The notes under the pieces: model-generated
What the model was told of the DNA's origin: nothing
What the model saw: the letters and a program-made list of their open reading frames with translations, nothing else
Databases searched by the model: none
Part shown: positions 1 through 6,960 of the stretch, piece by piece
Position numbering within the stretch: the first letter of the stretch is position 1
How the letters are laid out: each line of letters opens with the position of its first letter
NCBI GenBank assembly: GCA_026398545.1
Contig: JAPLSR010000152.1
Span: forward strand, 1 to 8,663
Reading direction: 5' to 3'
Source: Candidatus Sumerlaeota bacterium
Lineage (GTDB): Bacteria; Sumerlaeota; Sumerlaeia; MWCT01
Length of the DNA stretch: 8,663 bases
Made by a program: the position numbers and the translations under genes

Positions 1-1
1 A

Positions 2-643
2 CCCATTCCTCCCGGCCTTTTGGGATATGACCCGTCGCTATCAAATCCCTATGCCCGTTTCGACCTTGCCGGGGCGAAAAAAAAGATGGCGGAGGCGAGA
101 AAGGGACTCGGTTTGAAAGATGATGACGTTATTGAACTGACATATGATTCCCAGAGTAACGATATAACGGCGCGCCAGATGGATGAGTTCTGCGTGGATG
201 CCTTTACTCAGCTGGGCATCAGGGTTAAATACAATGTCAACACATGGCCCCAGTTTTTAGAGAGGGTTAAAAACAAGAAATGCCAGGTCTGGGGTTCCGC
301 ATGGGGCGCTGACTATCCCGACGCGGAAAATTTCCTCCAGCTGCTTTATGGTCCCAACTCATCCCCCGGCGATAATAGCTCCAATTATAAGAATCCCGAA
401 TTTGACAGGCTCTATGACCGGATGAAGACCATGGATGATTCCCCGGAACGAACGGCTGTCATAAGGAAAATGGTTGAAATCGCTATTCATGATGTCCCAT
501 GGATTTTTTGCACCCATCGCATCCGCTTCATCCTCACTCAAAGGTGGCTTCTGAATTACAAATACAGCGTATTTTCCGAAAATAATTATAAATATTATCG
601 TATTGACAACACCCTGAAAAAGGGTTTGAAGGAAAAGTTTTAA
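2..643 (+). CDS. ABC transporter substrate-binding protein, family 5 (peptide/OppA-DppA type), C-terminal part
   Basis: This is the last 213 residues of an extracytoplasmic solute-binding protein of the SBP_bac_5 type, which captures peptides or similar ligands for an ABC importer. The reading frame is open to the window edge (it begins PIPPGLLGYDPSL), so the N-terminus and any signal peptide lie outside. A TTG at position 20 is not a believable start because conserved family sequence precedes it. Visible family features are the linker 'NPYARFDLAGAKKKMAEA', the 'WGSAWGADYPDAENFLQLLYG' region (visible residues about 97-117), 'NSSNYKNPEFDRLYDRM', and the terminal 'VPWIF..HR...L....LLNYKYS' segment leading to a natural stop. 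No permease or ATPase gene follows; the next gene is a glycosyltransferase, so partners would have to be upstream or elsewhere. Family assignment is firm. The ligand cannot be told, since members of this family also bind nickel, opines or oligosaccharides. Confidence 0.9.
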   Translation, partial: PIPPGLLGYDPSLSNPYARFDLAGAKKKMAEARKGLGLKDDDVIELTYDSQSNDITARQMDEFCVDAFTQLGIRVKYNVNTWPQFLERVKNKKCQVWGSAWGADYPDAENFLQLLYGPNSSPGDNSSNYKNPEFDRLYDRMKTMDDSPERTAVIRKMVEIAIHDVPWIFCTHRIRFILTQRWLLNYKYSVFSENNYKYYRIDNTLKKGLKEKF

Positions 644-698
644 AAATAACTCAAACTTGTGCTCCCGCGAAAATTTGCTCATTTTTTAAAGAACGGGC

Positions 699-1865
699 AT
701 GGATATTCTCTCATTCAAACCCCGTGTTCTCGTTATCAATTCGGCAAGGAAATGGATAGGCGAGGCGGCTCATACCATCATGCTCGTGGAAGGACTCCGC
801 TCCCGCGGCATTCCTGTTGTCCTCGTCTGCCGGCAGGGGTATGCCTTAGAGGATGCCGCAGAAAAATACAATATCCCCTGCTATGCCATCCGCATGAAGG
901 GGAACTTCAATGGCATTGACGACCTGCATGACCTCCTTGCCCTTCGTTCCATTATCAAAAAGCACAATATCGACATCATTCACGCGCATCGGGGCAAGGA
1001 CCACTGGCTTTCCGCCTGTGTCCGGCTTCTGCCGGCATTTCGCATTGAAAGACCCTTTCTTATCCGCACGCGCCATGTTACAGTCCCTGTGAAGAAACAT
1101 ATTTTCAACCGGTGGCTTTATCGGAAGGGGACGGATGGTGTTATTGCCGTATCATGCGCAGCCGCCCGCAGCCTTGATGGTCTCCCTTTGCGGACGCCTC
1201 CCGTGGTGATTTATTCGGCGGTGGATACGGCAAGATTTTCGCCGGGAAAACGCTCTATTGAGATGCGTCGGGAACTGGGAATTTCGGATGTAGCGCCGGA
1301 TGCCCCGCTGGTGGGAATTGTCGGACGCATCCAGCGGGTCAAGGGTCAGGCGGTTTTTATTGATGCGGTGAAAAGGGTGCTGGAGTTTGTCCCTGACGCG
1401 CGCTTTGTCGTTGCCGGAACAGGCACCGGTGAGTTGCGGGACTCCCTCCAGAGGCGCGCCGAGAACTCAAATGCGGCGCATCGCATCCGTTTTCTTGGCT
1501 TCATGGAGGATATAGAAAGACTCATCGCATCTCTGGATGTTGGTGTTGTCGCCTCGGTCGGTTCAGAAGGCTCGAGTCGCATCATAATGGAATACATGGC
1601 TTCGGGTGTGCCTGTCGTGGCGACATGCGTCGGGGGCATCCCCGAAATCATTGAAAATGGACATCTGGGATGGCTTGTTGAGCCTGGCAATTGTGAGAAA
1701 CTTGCCCGTGGCATCATTGAAGCCCTTCTGAACAGGCATGCATCGCAGGAAAAAGCCGCCCTGGCGCTTGAAAAGGCGCGCGCACATCTCTCAATCCAGC
1801 GTTTCATCAATGAGACGCTCTGCCTCTATCAGAAAGTCATGTGGAAGACAGGACAGCAAATGTGA
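699..1865 (+). CDS. Glycosyltransferase family 4 (GT-B fold), 388 aa
   Basis: A retaining, nucleotide-sugar-dependent cytoplasmic glycosyltransferase of the GT4 type, probably acting in lipopolysaccharide, capsule or exopolysaccharide assembly. The N-terminal acceptor domain (about residues 8-170) contains 'RVLVINSARKWIGEAAHTIMLVEGLRSRG' and 'IDIIHAHRGKDHW'. The linker 'VVIYSAVDTARFSPG' (169-183) is typical. The C-terminal donor domain contains 'VGIVGRIQRVKGQ' (205-217), 'ARFVVAGTGTG' and the E-x7-E motif at E290/E298 (EGSSRIIME), followed by 'ASGVPVVATCVGGIPEIIENG'. The length is normal for the family. An in-frame TAA at 687-689 leaves the ATG at 699 as the natural start, although no good Shine-Dalgarno site precedes it. 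The gene follows the solute-binding protein by 55 bases on the same strand, so read-through is possible, but the two have no obvious shared function. Donor and acceptor sugars cannot be deduced. Confidence 0.93.
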   Translation: MDILSFKPRVLVINSARKWIGEAAHTIMLVEGLRSRGIPVVLVCRQGYALEDAAEKYNIPCYAIRMKGNFNGIDDLHDLLALRSIIKKHNIDIIHAHRGKDHWLSACVRLLPAFRIERPFLIRTRHVTVPVKKHIFNRWLYRKGTDGVIAVSCAAARSLDGLPLRTPPVVIYSAVDTARFSPGKRSIEMRRELGISDVAPDAPLVGIVGRIQRVKGQAVFIDAVKRVLEFVPDARFVVAGTGTGELRDSLQRRAENSNAAHRIRFLGFMEDIERLIASLDVGVVASVGSEGSSRIIMEYMASGVPVVATCVGGIPEIIENGHLGWLVEPGNCEKLARGIIEALLNRHASQEKAALALEKARAHLSIQRFINETLCLYQKVMWKTGQQM

Positions 1866-1937
1866 GAGGCAGTTCTGGAGGATACTTCCCGTCAACACAC
1901 CTCATCAGAATCAATCTCATTGAGTTTGCCGCCCGCT

Positions 1938-2645
1938 TCATACACGGCGCTTTTTGGGTGGGAGATATTTATCTATTTTGTTAACGAACCGTTTGGTTAT
2001 CTCCTGAGGACGTGTGATGGCGCCTCCCACCACAACGGCATAAGCGCCAAGCTGGATGGCATGTCCCGCCTGTTCTGGATAATGATAACGTCCCTCGGCG
2101 ACCACAGGTACGTTTGCCTTTTGAATGAGCTCCTTCAGGAGTTCCAGGTCTGGTTCCTCCATTTTCGGCGAGTATGATGTGTATCCCGAAAGGGTAGTTG
2201 ACACCGCATTCGCCCCGGCAATGACAGCCGCAAGCCCCTCATCAAGGGTGGAGCAGTCTGCCATGACGGGTAGCCCCAGTTCCTCATGGATACGGTAAAT
2301 GAGAGAGGTGAGGGCTTCGCCATTCGGACGTGGACGTGCTGTGCCGTCAATGGCGATGATGTCCGCGCCGGCGAGGGCAATAGTCCGGGCGGCATCAAAT
2401 GTCGGCGTAATATAAACATCGTACCCTTCTGTTTTTGTCTTGTAAATCCCGATAACTGGTAGAGATGCCTTTTTTTTGATGTCGCTTATGTCCCGACTTC
2501 CGTCGGCGCGGATGCCGACAGCGCCGCCGATTTCAGCGGCGAGCGCCATGCGCGCCATAATACCTTCTCCGTAAAGAGGTTCATTCTCACGTGCCTGACA
2601 GGAGACAACCAATCCACGTTTTAAAATCTCTTCAAATCTCTTCAT
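1938..2645 (-). CDS. nanE: N-acetylmannosamine-6-phosphate 2-epimerase
   Basis: NanE interconverts N-acetylmannosamine 6-phosphate and N-acetylglucosamine 6-phosphate in the cytoplasm, a step of sialic acid and ManNAc breakdown. The 235-residue protein has the usual length and a TIM-barrel pattern with family blocks throughout: 'GLVVSCQA' (11-18), 'AVGIRADG' (42-49), 'VIGIYKTKTEGYDVYITPT' (64-82), 'ADIIAIDGTARPRPNG' (94-109), 'MADCSTLDEG' (128-137), 'ANAVSTTLSGYT' (145-156), 'VVAEGRYHYP' (181-190) and 'AVVVGGAITRPQEITKRF' (203-220). K69 and E184 fall where the family's catalytic lysine and glutamate are known. The start is supported by AGGAG eight bases upstream. The gene sits 53 bases downstream of mutS on the same strand and may be read from the mutS promoter. 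No nanA, nanK, sialic acid transporter or nagA/nagB is in view, so its pathway in this organism is inferred from the family only. Confidence 0.95.
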   Translation of the reverse strand: MKRFEEILKRGLVVSCQARENEPLYGEGIMARMALAAEIGGAVGIRADGSRDISDIKKKASLPVIGIYKTKTEGYDVYITPTFDAARTIALAGADIIAIDGTARPRPNGEALTSLIYRIHEELGLPVMADCSTLDEGLAAVIAGANAVSTTLSGYTSYSPKMEEPDLELLKELIQKANVPVVAEGRYHYPEQAGHAIQLGAYAVVVGGAITRPQEITKRFVNKIDKYLPPKKRRV

Positions 2646-2650
2646 GAATT

Positions 2651-2659
2651 CTTCTCCTC
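2651..2659 (-). promoter_or_regulatory. Ribosome binding site of nanE
   Basis: On the minus strand this reads GAGGAGAAG, with AGGAG placed eight bases before the ATG at 2645. It fixes the nanE start and shows that nanE has its own translation initiation signal even if it is co-transcribed with mutS. Confidence 0.75.
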
Positions 2660-2698
2660 ATATTTTTCCCATGTGTTATTTGTGCGGTTATTTGAAAA

Positions 2699-5335
2699 CT
2701 ACCGGCATAATTTTACAAGTTCATCCAGGATATTCATCGCCTGGAGGGGTGTAAGGTTTGTGAGGTCGAGCTTCTTCAACCTCTCTAAGGCGGGATGACC
2801 GACGCCATTGAAAAGGCTGAGCTGAGCGAGCGCCCTTTCCGTCCCCTTTGAGCGTTTGCCACTCTGGCGATTCACCTCAACATTGATTGTATTCCCGCAC
2901 TCAAGGTCAAAGAGGATTTCCTTGGCTCTGAAGACGACATCATCAGGCACGCCAGCCAGTTCCGCCGCATAAATGCCGTATGAGTGGTCTGTGCTTCCCT
3001 TAATGATTTTGTAGAGAAATGTAATTTTTTCCTCCTTTTCCAAAACGGCGGCATTATAATTTTTGAGCCTCGGCAGATTTCCTTCAAGATTGGTCAGCTC
3101 ATGATAATGCGTGGCGAAAAGGGTCTTTGGGGTGCGATTGAGCCTGTTGTGGATATACTCAACCACAGCCCAGGCGATGCTTAAGCCGTCATAGGTGCTT
3201 GTCCCTCGTCCGATTTCATCAAGAATGACAAGGCTTTCAGAGGTGGCATTATTAAGAATGTTCGCCGTCTCATTCATCTCAACGAGAAAGGTGCTCAGAC
3301 CCTTTGTGAGATAATCCATGGCGCCGACCCGCGTGAAGATTCTATCAACGATACTGATGCTTGCATCTTTTGCGGGGACGAAGGAGCCGGTGTGCGCCAT
3401 AAGTGTTATCAGGGCAACCTGGCGAATGTAGGTGGACTTTCCCGCCATGTTGGGACCGGTAATAAGGAGAATCTGGTCTGTGGCAGGGTCCAGATGTGTG
3501 TCATTGGGGACGAAGGGGTGGTCAATGATGACAGCCTCAAGGACCGGGTGTCTGCCTTCCGTGATTCGGATGATGCCATCATTAGTGATATTCGGTCGGA
3601 CGTAATGCCCTGCGATGGCGGCGCGGGTGTGAGAGCGGATGCAATCCAGCATGGCAAGGCAGGAGGCGAGTTCCTGTATCTCGCGCGTGTAAATGGCAAC
3701 CCTCTCACGCAGTGCCTCAAACAGGGAAAACTCGAGACTTTTGATGCGTTCCTCGGCATTGAGGACTATTTCTTCTTTTTCCTTAAGTTCAGGCGTGATG
3801 TAACGCTCCATATTTGAAAGGGTCTGTTTTCGGATGTAATCCGATGGCAGGGGAGGACCGTTTTTGAGATTTGCCCTGCTGATTTCGATATAATAGCCAA
3901 AGACCTGGTTGAAACCGATTTTTAAACCGGGATATCCACTGCGCTCTGCCTCCTTCTGGCGGAGTCGGTTAATCCAGCCTTTCGTATCCCGTGTGATGGT
4001 GCGGAGCTCATCCAGCTCCTTATTGAAGCCGTCACGGAAGAGACCGCCATCCCTCAGGGAGAAGGGCGGATTCTCCACAAGGGCGCTTTGCAATTCCTTC
4101 AGCAAGTCGGGGAGAGGATTCATTGTCTGAGACAGGTGTTGAAGAAGGTCGTTTGAGGATAGGGCAAGGAGTGATTTGATGGGTGGCACCTGCTCGAGGG
4201 AGTGTCGCAGTGCCGCGAGGTCTTTGGCGTTGGCAGTTTGGCAACCCACGCGCGCCATGATGCGCTCTAAGTCGGAAATACTATGGAGGAGGTCTTCCAG
4301 TCGTTCACGCATGCTGACATTTTCATAGAATTCCTGCACTGCCGCAAGACGCTCTTCAATGGTCGTCTTGTCCTTAAGGGGCTGTAGAATCCATGAACGC
4401 AAGAGACGCCCCCCCATAGACGTGATAGTGTGGTCAATTACGGATAGAAGTGTGGCATCGCTTCCACCCTGGATATTCTGCACAAGCTCAAGGCTTCGCT
4501 GGGTTGTATAGTCCAGAACCATAAAATCCGAAGTTGAATACACCTGCAGGCGGTTGATGTGGTTGAGGGCGCTTTTCTGTGTGTCATGGAGGTAGTGCAG
4601 GACTGCCCCCGCGGCGCCGATGCCGGATGTCAACTCCTCAGCGCCAAATCCGTGCAGGCTCCCCACACTGAGTTGTTGAAGGAGATGTGAGTGTCCGGCA
4701 TGTTCATCAAAGGCGTCGTCTTCAAGTGATGTAATTGCGGTGGGGGCTATCGAGCCCAGAAGTTCAGACACCATATCCCTGAGGGATGCGGGGACGAGGA
4801 GTTCGGCTGGTTGCAGGCGGGAGACTTCGGAAAAGAGTTCATCCTTCGCCTTCCGCGAGTTGAATTCCGTGATGGCAAAGGCGCCGGTGGACAAATCCAC
4901 AATTGCCACACCCCAGACATTTTTCTTCTCGCACAACGCCACGAGAAAATTGTTATTCTTTTCGGATAGTATGGAATCCTCGACTACTGTGCCGGGTGTC
5001 ACGATGCGCACCACGTCGCGTTTGACAATCCCCTTTGCGAATCGGGGGTCTTCAAGCTGTTCGCAGATGGCGACCTTTTTTCCGGCGAGGATAAGTTTTG
5101 CCAGATAGGCATCCACGCTGTGAAAGGGAACGCCTGAAAGAGGAACCGTCTGTCCCTTGCCGACAGATTTCTTTGTGAGGGCAATGTTAAGTGTTTCTGA
5201 GGCAATCCTCGCATCCTCATTGAGCATCTCATAAAAATCGCCGATGCGGAACATCAGGATGTATTGAGGGTATTGTGCCTTGACCCTCATATACTGTCGG
5301 ATAAGAGGGGTGGATGTTTTATTCTCAGCGCACAT
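2699..5335 (-). CDS. mutS: DNA mismatch repair protein MutS
   Basis: MutS recognises base mismatches and small insertion/deletion loops and starts methyl-directed or nick-directed repair with MutL. The 878-residue protein is complete and close to usual MutS1 length. In order: the mismatch-binding domain with the Phe-x-Glu motif at F34/E36 ('IGDFYEM'); the connector (about 130-260); the core and lever with 'GRLLRSWILQPL' (309-320); the clamp region (about 440-550, with 'FGYYIEIS'); then the ATPase domain with Walker A GPNMAGKST (627-635), 'STFLVEMNET' (681-690), Walker B 'LVILDEIGRGTST' (702-714) and 'ATHYHEL' (741-747). A QLSLF sequence at 838-842 matches the beta-clamp binding consensus, followed by the C-terminal 'LDLTNLTPLQAMNILDEL' block. 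The F-x-E motif and C-terminal region separate it from MutS2. The start fits family N-termini ('STPLIRQY...'), but the bases before it show no real Shine-Dalgarno site. It is transcribed divergently from the glycosidase-like gene. Confidence 0.98.
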   Translation of the reverse strand: MCAENKTSTPLIRQYMRVKAQYPQYILMFRIGDFYEMLNEDARIASETLNIALTKKSVGKGQTVPLSGVPFHSVDAYLAKLILAGKKVAICEQLEDPRFAKGIVKRDVVRIVTPGTVVEDSILSEKNNNFLVALCEKKNVWGVAIVDLSTGAFAITEFNSRKAKDELFSEVSRLQPAELLVPASLRDMVSELLGSIAPTAITSLEDDAFDEHAGHSHLLQQLSVGSLHGFGAEELTSGIGAAGAVLHYLHDTQKSALNHINRLQVYSTSDFMVLDYTTQRSLELVQNIQGGSDATLLSVIDHTITSMGGRLLRSWILQPLKDKTTIEERLAAVQEFYENVSMRERLEDLLHSISDLERIMARVGCQTANAKDLAALRHSLEQVPPIKSLLALSSNDLLQHLSQTMNPLPDLLKELQSALVENPPFSLRDGGLFRDGFNKELDELRTITRDTKGWINRLRQKEAERSGYPGLKIGFNQVFGYYIEISRANLKNGPPLPSDYIRKQTLSNMERYITPELKEKEEIVLNAEERIKSLEFSLFEALRERVAIYTREIQELASCLAMLDCIRSHTRAAIAGHYVRPNITNDGIIRITEGRHPVLEAVIIDHPFVPNDTHLDPATDQILLITGPNMAGKSTYIRQVALITLMAHTGSFVPAKDASISIVDRIFTRVGAMDYLTKGLSTFLVEMNETANILNNATSESLVILDEIGRGTSTYDGLSIAWAVVEYIHNRLNRTPKTLFATHYHELTNLEGNLPRLKNYNAAVLEKEEKITFLYKIIKGSTDHSYGIYAAELAGVPDDVVFRAKEILFDLECGNTINVEVNRQSGKRSKGTERALAQLSLFNGVGHPALERLKKLDLTNLTPLQAMNILDELVKLCR

Positions 5336-5342
5336 TTTAAGT

Positions 5343-5358
5343 TTGCAAATATTCGCAA
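5343..5358. promoter_or_regulatory. Palindrome TTGC-N8-GCAA upstream of mutS, possible operator
   Basis: The sequence TTGCAAATATTCGCAA equals its reverse complement at 14 of 16 positions. It lies seven bases before the mutS ATG and 105 bases before the start of the divergent gene. Its dyad of two four-base arms around an eight-base AT-rich centre is the geometry of many helix-turn-helix repressor sites. It does not match the E. coli LexA box (CTGT-N8-ACAG) or the B. subtilis one. Function as an operator is inferred from position and symmetry only. Confidence 0.4.
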
Positions 5359-5371
5359 GATTAAGTATTAA
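5343..5371 (+). promoter_or_regulatory. Possible sigma70-like promoter for the glycosidase-like gene
   Basis: TTGCAA at 5343-5348 and TATTAA at 5366-5371 are separated by 17 bases, and each matches the -35 or -10 consensus at four of six positions. The region is strongly AT-rich, so such matches come easily; overlapping TATATA/TATAAA words (5372-5379) offer alternative -10 boxes. If real, the palindrome at 5343-5358 would cover the -35 box. Weak call. Confidence 0.25.
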
Positions 5372-5449
5372 TATATAAAAATCATGAGAACATCTTTGGA
5401 GAATTACAATTAAATTTTTTCTCAGGATGTATCCACATCAACTTGTTAC

Positions 5450-5457
5450 AGGAGGTG
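5450..5457 (+). promoter_or_regulatory. Strong ribosome binding site of the glycosidase-like gene
   Basis: AGGAGGTG is an almost full anti-Shine-Dalgarno match six bases before the ATG at 5464. It supports that start over the second ATG at 5467 and suggests efficient translation, unlike mutS on the other side of the same intergenic region. Confidence 0.8.
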
Positions 5458-5463
5458 TGTTAG

Positions 5464-6936
5464 ATGATGAAAAGAGAAAGAAGCATCCTTTTGATTTTGC
5501 TCTTTTTTATTCTTTCATGTAGCATTACCCTTGCCCAGTGGACGCAGGTAAGAACGGGGATTGAATATCGGAAATTCACCCTCAGCGACCCGAACAATGT
5601 CTTCGTCACCAGACTTGACCGTTCCAATCTGAACTGCATTATCGATAGCTGCATTGCCCAGGGACAGCTCATCAGCGGGAGGGAAAGGGTGAGCGGGATG
5701 GCAACGCGATATGATGATACAATTGGATACTGGGGACAGGCGTGGGGGGCAAGGTATGATGTTGTGGCGGCGATTAATGGGGATGGATTCAGCACCGACC
5801 AGCCGACCAATGGACAGATTATCTCCGGCTGGTATGCCAAGCGGTTCAATGAATTCGGCGGCGGAGGTTTTGCATGGAAGATTGACCGTGACGTCTTTAT
5901 GACGGGATGTGTCAATCACCGGGATTATAAAAATATAGTCTCATATCCCCGCACGGCGAATACACAGGAATTCACAGGCATTAACAAAACTCGGGGCACG
6001 AATGAATTTATCATTTACACGCCTCAGTGGGGCACAAATACGGCAACGATTGCAAGCGGTGTTGAAATCCTTATTGAAATGACAACCCCCCTTCTCATAA
6101 TGCCCACGCCGAACCATTGCACAGGATATGTCCGGCAGGTCAGGCAGAACCAGGGCTCCACACCGATTCCGTTTGACCATATCGTCCTTTCCGCAACAGG
6201 TTCCCAGGCAACACAGCTCCTGTCAAATGTCATCACTGGCGATGAGATTCATGTTTCACTGGAGATAACACATTACATGGATGACTGTTCCACCTCCAAT
6301 CCGAATGATTGGACAAAGACATATTGCTCCATTGGTTTTATGACCTTTATTTATCTGAAGGATGGCGTAGTTGTGCAGACTTACACAAACCCGGCGGCGT
6401 ATAACCGCGAACCCAGAACGGCGGTCGCCTATAATGACAATTATATCTTTTTTATTGTGTGTGACGGGCGGTCGTCTATAAGTAGAGGCATGAGTATGCC
6501 AGAGCTGGGGGATTTCTGCAAGAACCAGCTGGGGGCAACCTGGGGCATCAACCAGGATGGGGGCGGCTCTTCCACATTATGGGTGGATGGCGCGGTGAAG
6601 AATTCACCCAGCGATGGCGCTGAACGCTATGTTACCAACGGACTGATGATGATTTCCGTGATTCCCATGTCCCAATCCGCCACATTTTTAAGCGGTGATA
6701 AGGTCATATCTCCAGCCGCGGCTGGAATCAGGCTGGGACCCGGCATAAATTACGGGACGCTGTGGAGCACCACCGCCGGACAGGAAGGGGTTATCCTTGC
6801 CCACACCATCAATGGCGTCTTTGCGAAGGGACAATCCTGGTGGAAATGCAGTTTTGGAAGTTATGAGGGATGGATTTCAGAAAATTCCCTTGTGCCGAAA
6901 CCAACATCGGTTGGTCAGTGGGCTATGTATGAGTGA
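5464..6936 (+). CDS. Secreted phosphodiester glycosidase-like (NAGPA domain) protein with C-terminal SH3-like domain
   Basis: A 490-residue exported protein. Residues 1-24 form a signal peptide: basic MMKRER, a hydrophobic core, then a likely signal peptidase I site after 'ITLA' before Q25. Residues about 95-400 match the NAGPA/phosphodiester glycosidase family (former DUF2233), named after the enzyme that removes GlcNAc from GlcNAc-1-phospho-mannose. Family blocks are 'VVAAINGDGF' (100-109), 'NKTRGTNEFIIYTPQWG' (174-190), 'FDHIVLSATG' (237-246), 'PRTAVAYNDNYIFFIVCDGR' (317-336) and 'GINQDGGGSSTLWVDG' (361-376), followed by 'ERYVTNG'. Residues about 405-478 resemble a bacterial SH3 domain ('AGIRLGPGINYGTLW', 'WWKCSFGSYEGWISENSLV'), often used for cell-wall or glycan binding. 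Bacterial substrates of this family are largely unknown; an exopolysaccharide or wall phosphodiester is my inference. It stands alone on its strand and ends 24 bases from a convergent gene. Domain calls are firm, the exact reaction is not. Confidence 0.88.
   Translation: MMKRERSILLILLFFILSCSITLAQWTQVRTGIEYRKFTLSDPNNVFVTRLDRSNLNCIIDSCIAQGQLISGRERVSGMATRYDDTIGYWGQAWGARYDVVAAINGDGFSTDQPTNGQIISGWYAKRFNEFGGGGFAWKIDRDVFMTGCVNHRDYKNIVSYPRTANTQEFTGINKTRGTNEFIIYTPQWGTNTATIASGVEILIEMTTPLLIMPTPNHCTGYVRQVRQNQGSTPIPFDHIVLSATGSQATQLLSNVITGDEIHVSLEITHYMDDCSTSNPNDWTKTYCSIGFMTFIYLKDGVVVQTYTNPAAYNREPRTAVAYNDNYIFFIVCDGRSSISRGMSMPELGDFCKNQLGATWGINQDGGGSSTLWVDGAVKNSPSDGAERYVTNGLMMISVIPMSQSATFLSGDKVISPAAAGIRLGPGINYGTLWSTTAGQEGVILAHTINGVFAKGQSWWKCSFGSYEGWISENSLVPKPTSVGQWAMYE
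6711..6726. repeat. Perfect 16-base palindrome inside the glycosidase-like gene
   Basis: TCCAGCCGCGGCTGGA is its own reverse complement. It encodes the 'SPAAAG' stretch at the entry to the SH3-like domain. It is followed by no T-run, so it is not an intrinsic terminator. It may be chance in GC-rich coding sequence. Confidence 0.6.
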
Positions 6937-6960
6937 TTAACCCGCCCGCCCCGGACTATT

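Noticed and set aside
611..625. ACCCT-GAAAA-AGGGT hairpin near the end of the binding-protein gene, as terminator
   Set aside because: The stem is only five pairs, it lies before the stop codon, and it is not followed by a T-run.
1346..1810. 154-codon open frame antisense to the GT4 gene
   Set aside because: The composition is rich in Arg, Ser and Met as expected from reading GT4 codons backwards, and the sense gene has clear motifs including E-x7-E.
1866..1937. Bidirectional terminator between the convergent GT4 and nanE genes
   Set aside because: Only a short CTCATTGAG palindrome (1916-1924) is present; no GC-rich stem with flanking A/T runs.
2470..2477. Run of eight T (A on the coding strand) in nanE, as a frameshift site; a similar A8 run occurs at 77-84
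   Set aside because: Both genes keep full reading frames with family sequence on either side, and the runs simply encode lysines; no downstream stimulatory structure was seen.
2522..2541. CGCCGC/GCGGCG hairpin inside nanE
   Set aside because: Six GC pairs around an eight-base loop occur easily in GC-rich coding sequence; it falls in conserved nanE codons with no T-run.
3392..3817. 141-codon open frame antisense to mutS
   Set aside because: It lies wholly inside the well-supported mutS coding sequence, its translation shows no family pattern, and it has no good ribosome binding site; it is a codon-bias shadow. The same holds for the 4740-5108 frame.
5512..5523. Lipoprotein signal (ILSC, Cys19) in the glycosidase-like protein
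   Set aside because: The residues before Cys fit the lipobox poorly (Leu at -2), whereas a normal signal peptidase I site after 'ITLA' fits well; the alternative is not excluded.
5460..5915. 151-codon open frame antisense to the start of the glycosidase-like gene
   Set aside because: It overlaps the signal peptide and conserved N-terminal part of a gene with a strong ribosome binding site; no recognisable domain in the antisense product.
6937..6960. Terminator between the convergent glycosidase-like and CofE-like genes
   Set aside because: The 24-base gap contains a C-rich stretch but no complementary partner and no T-run.
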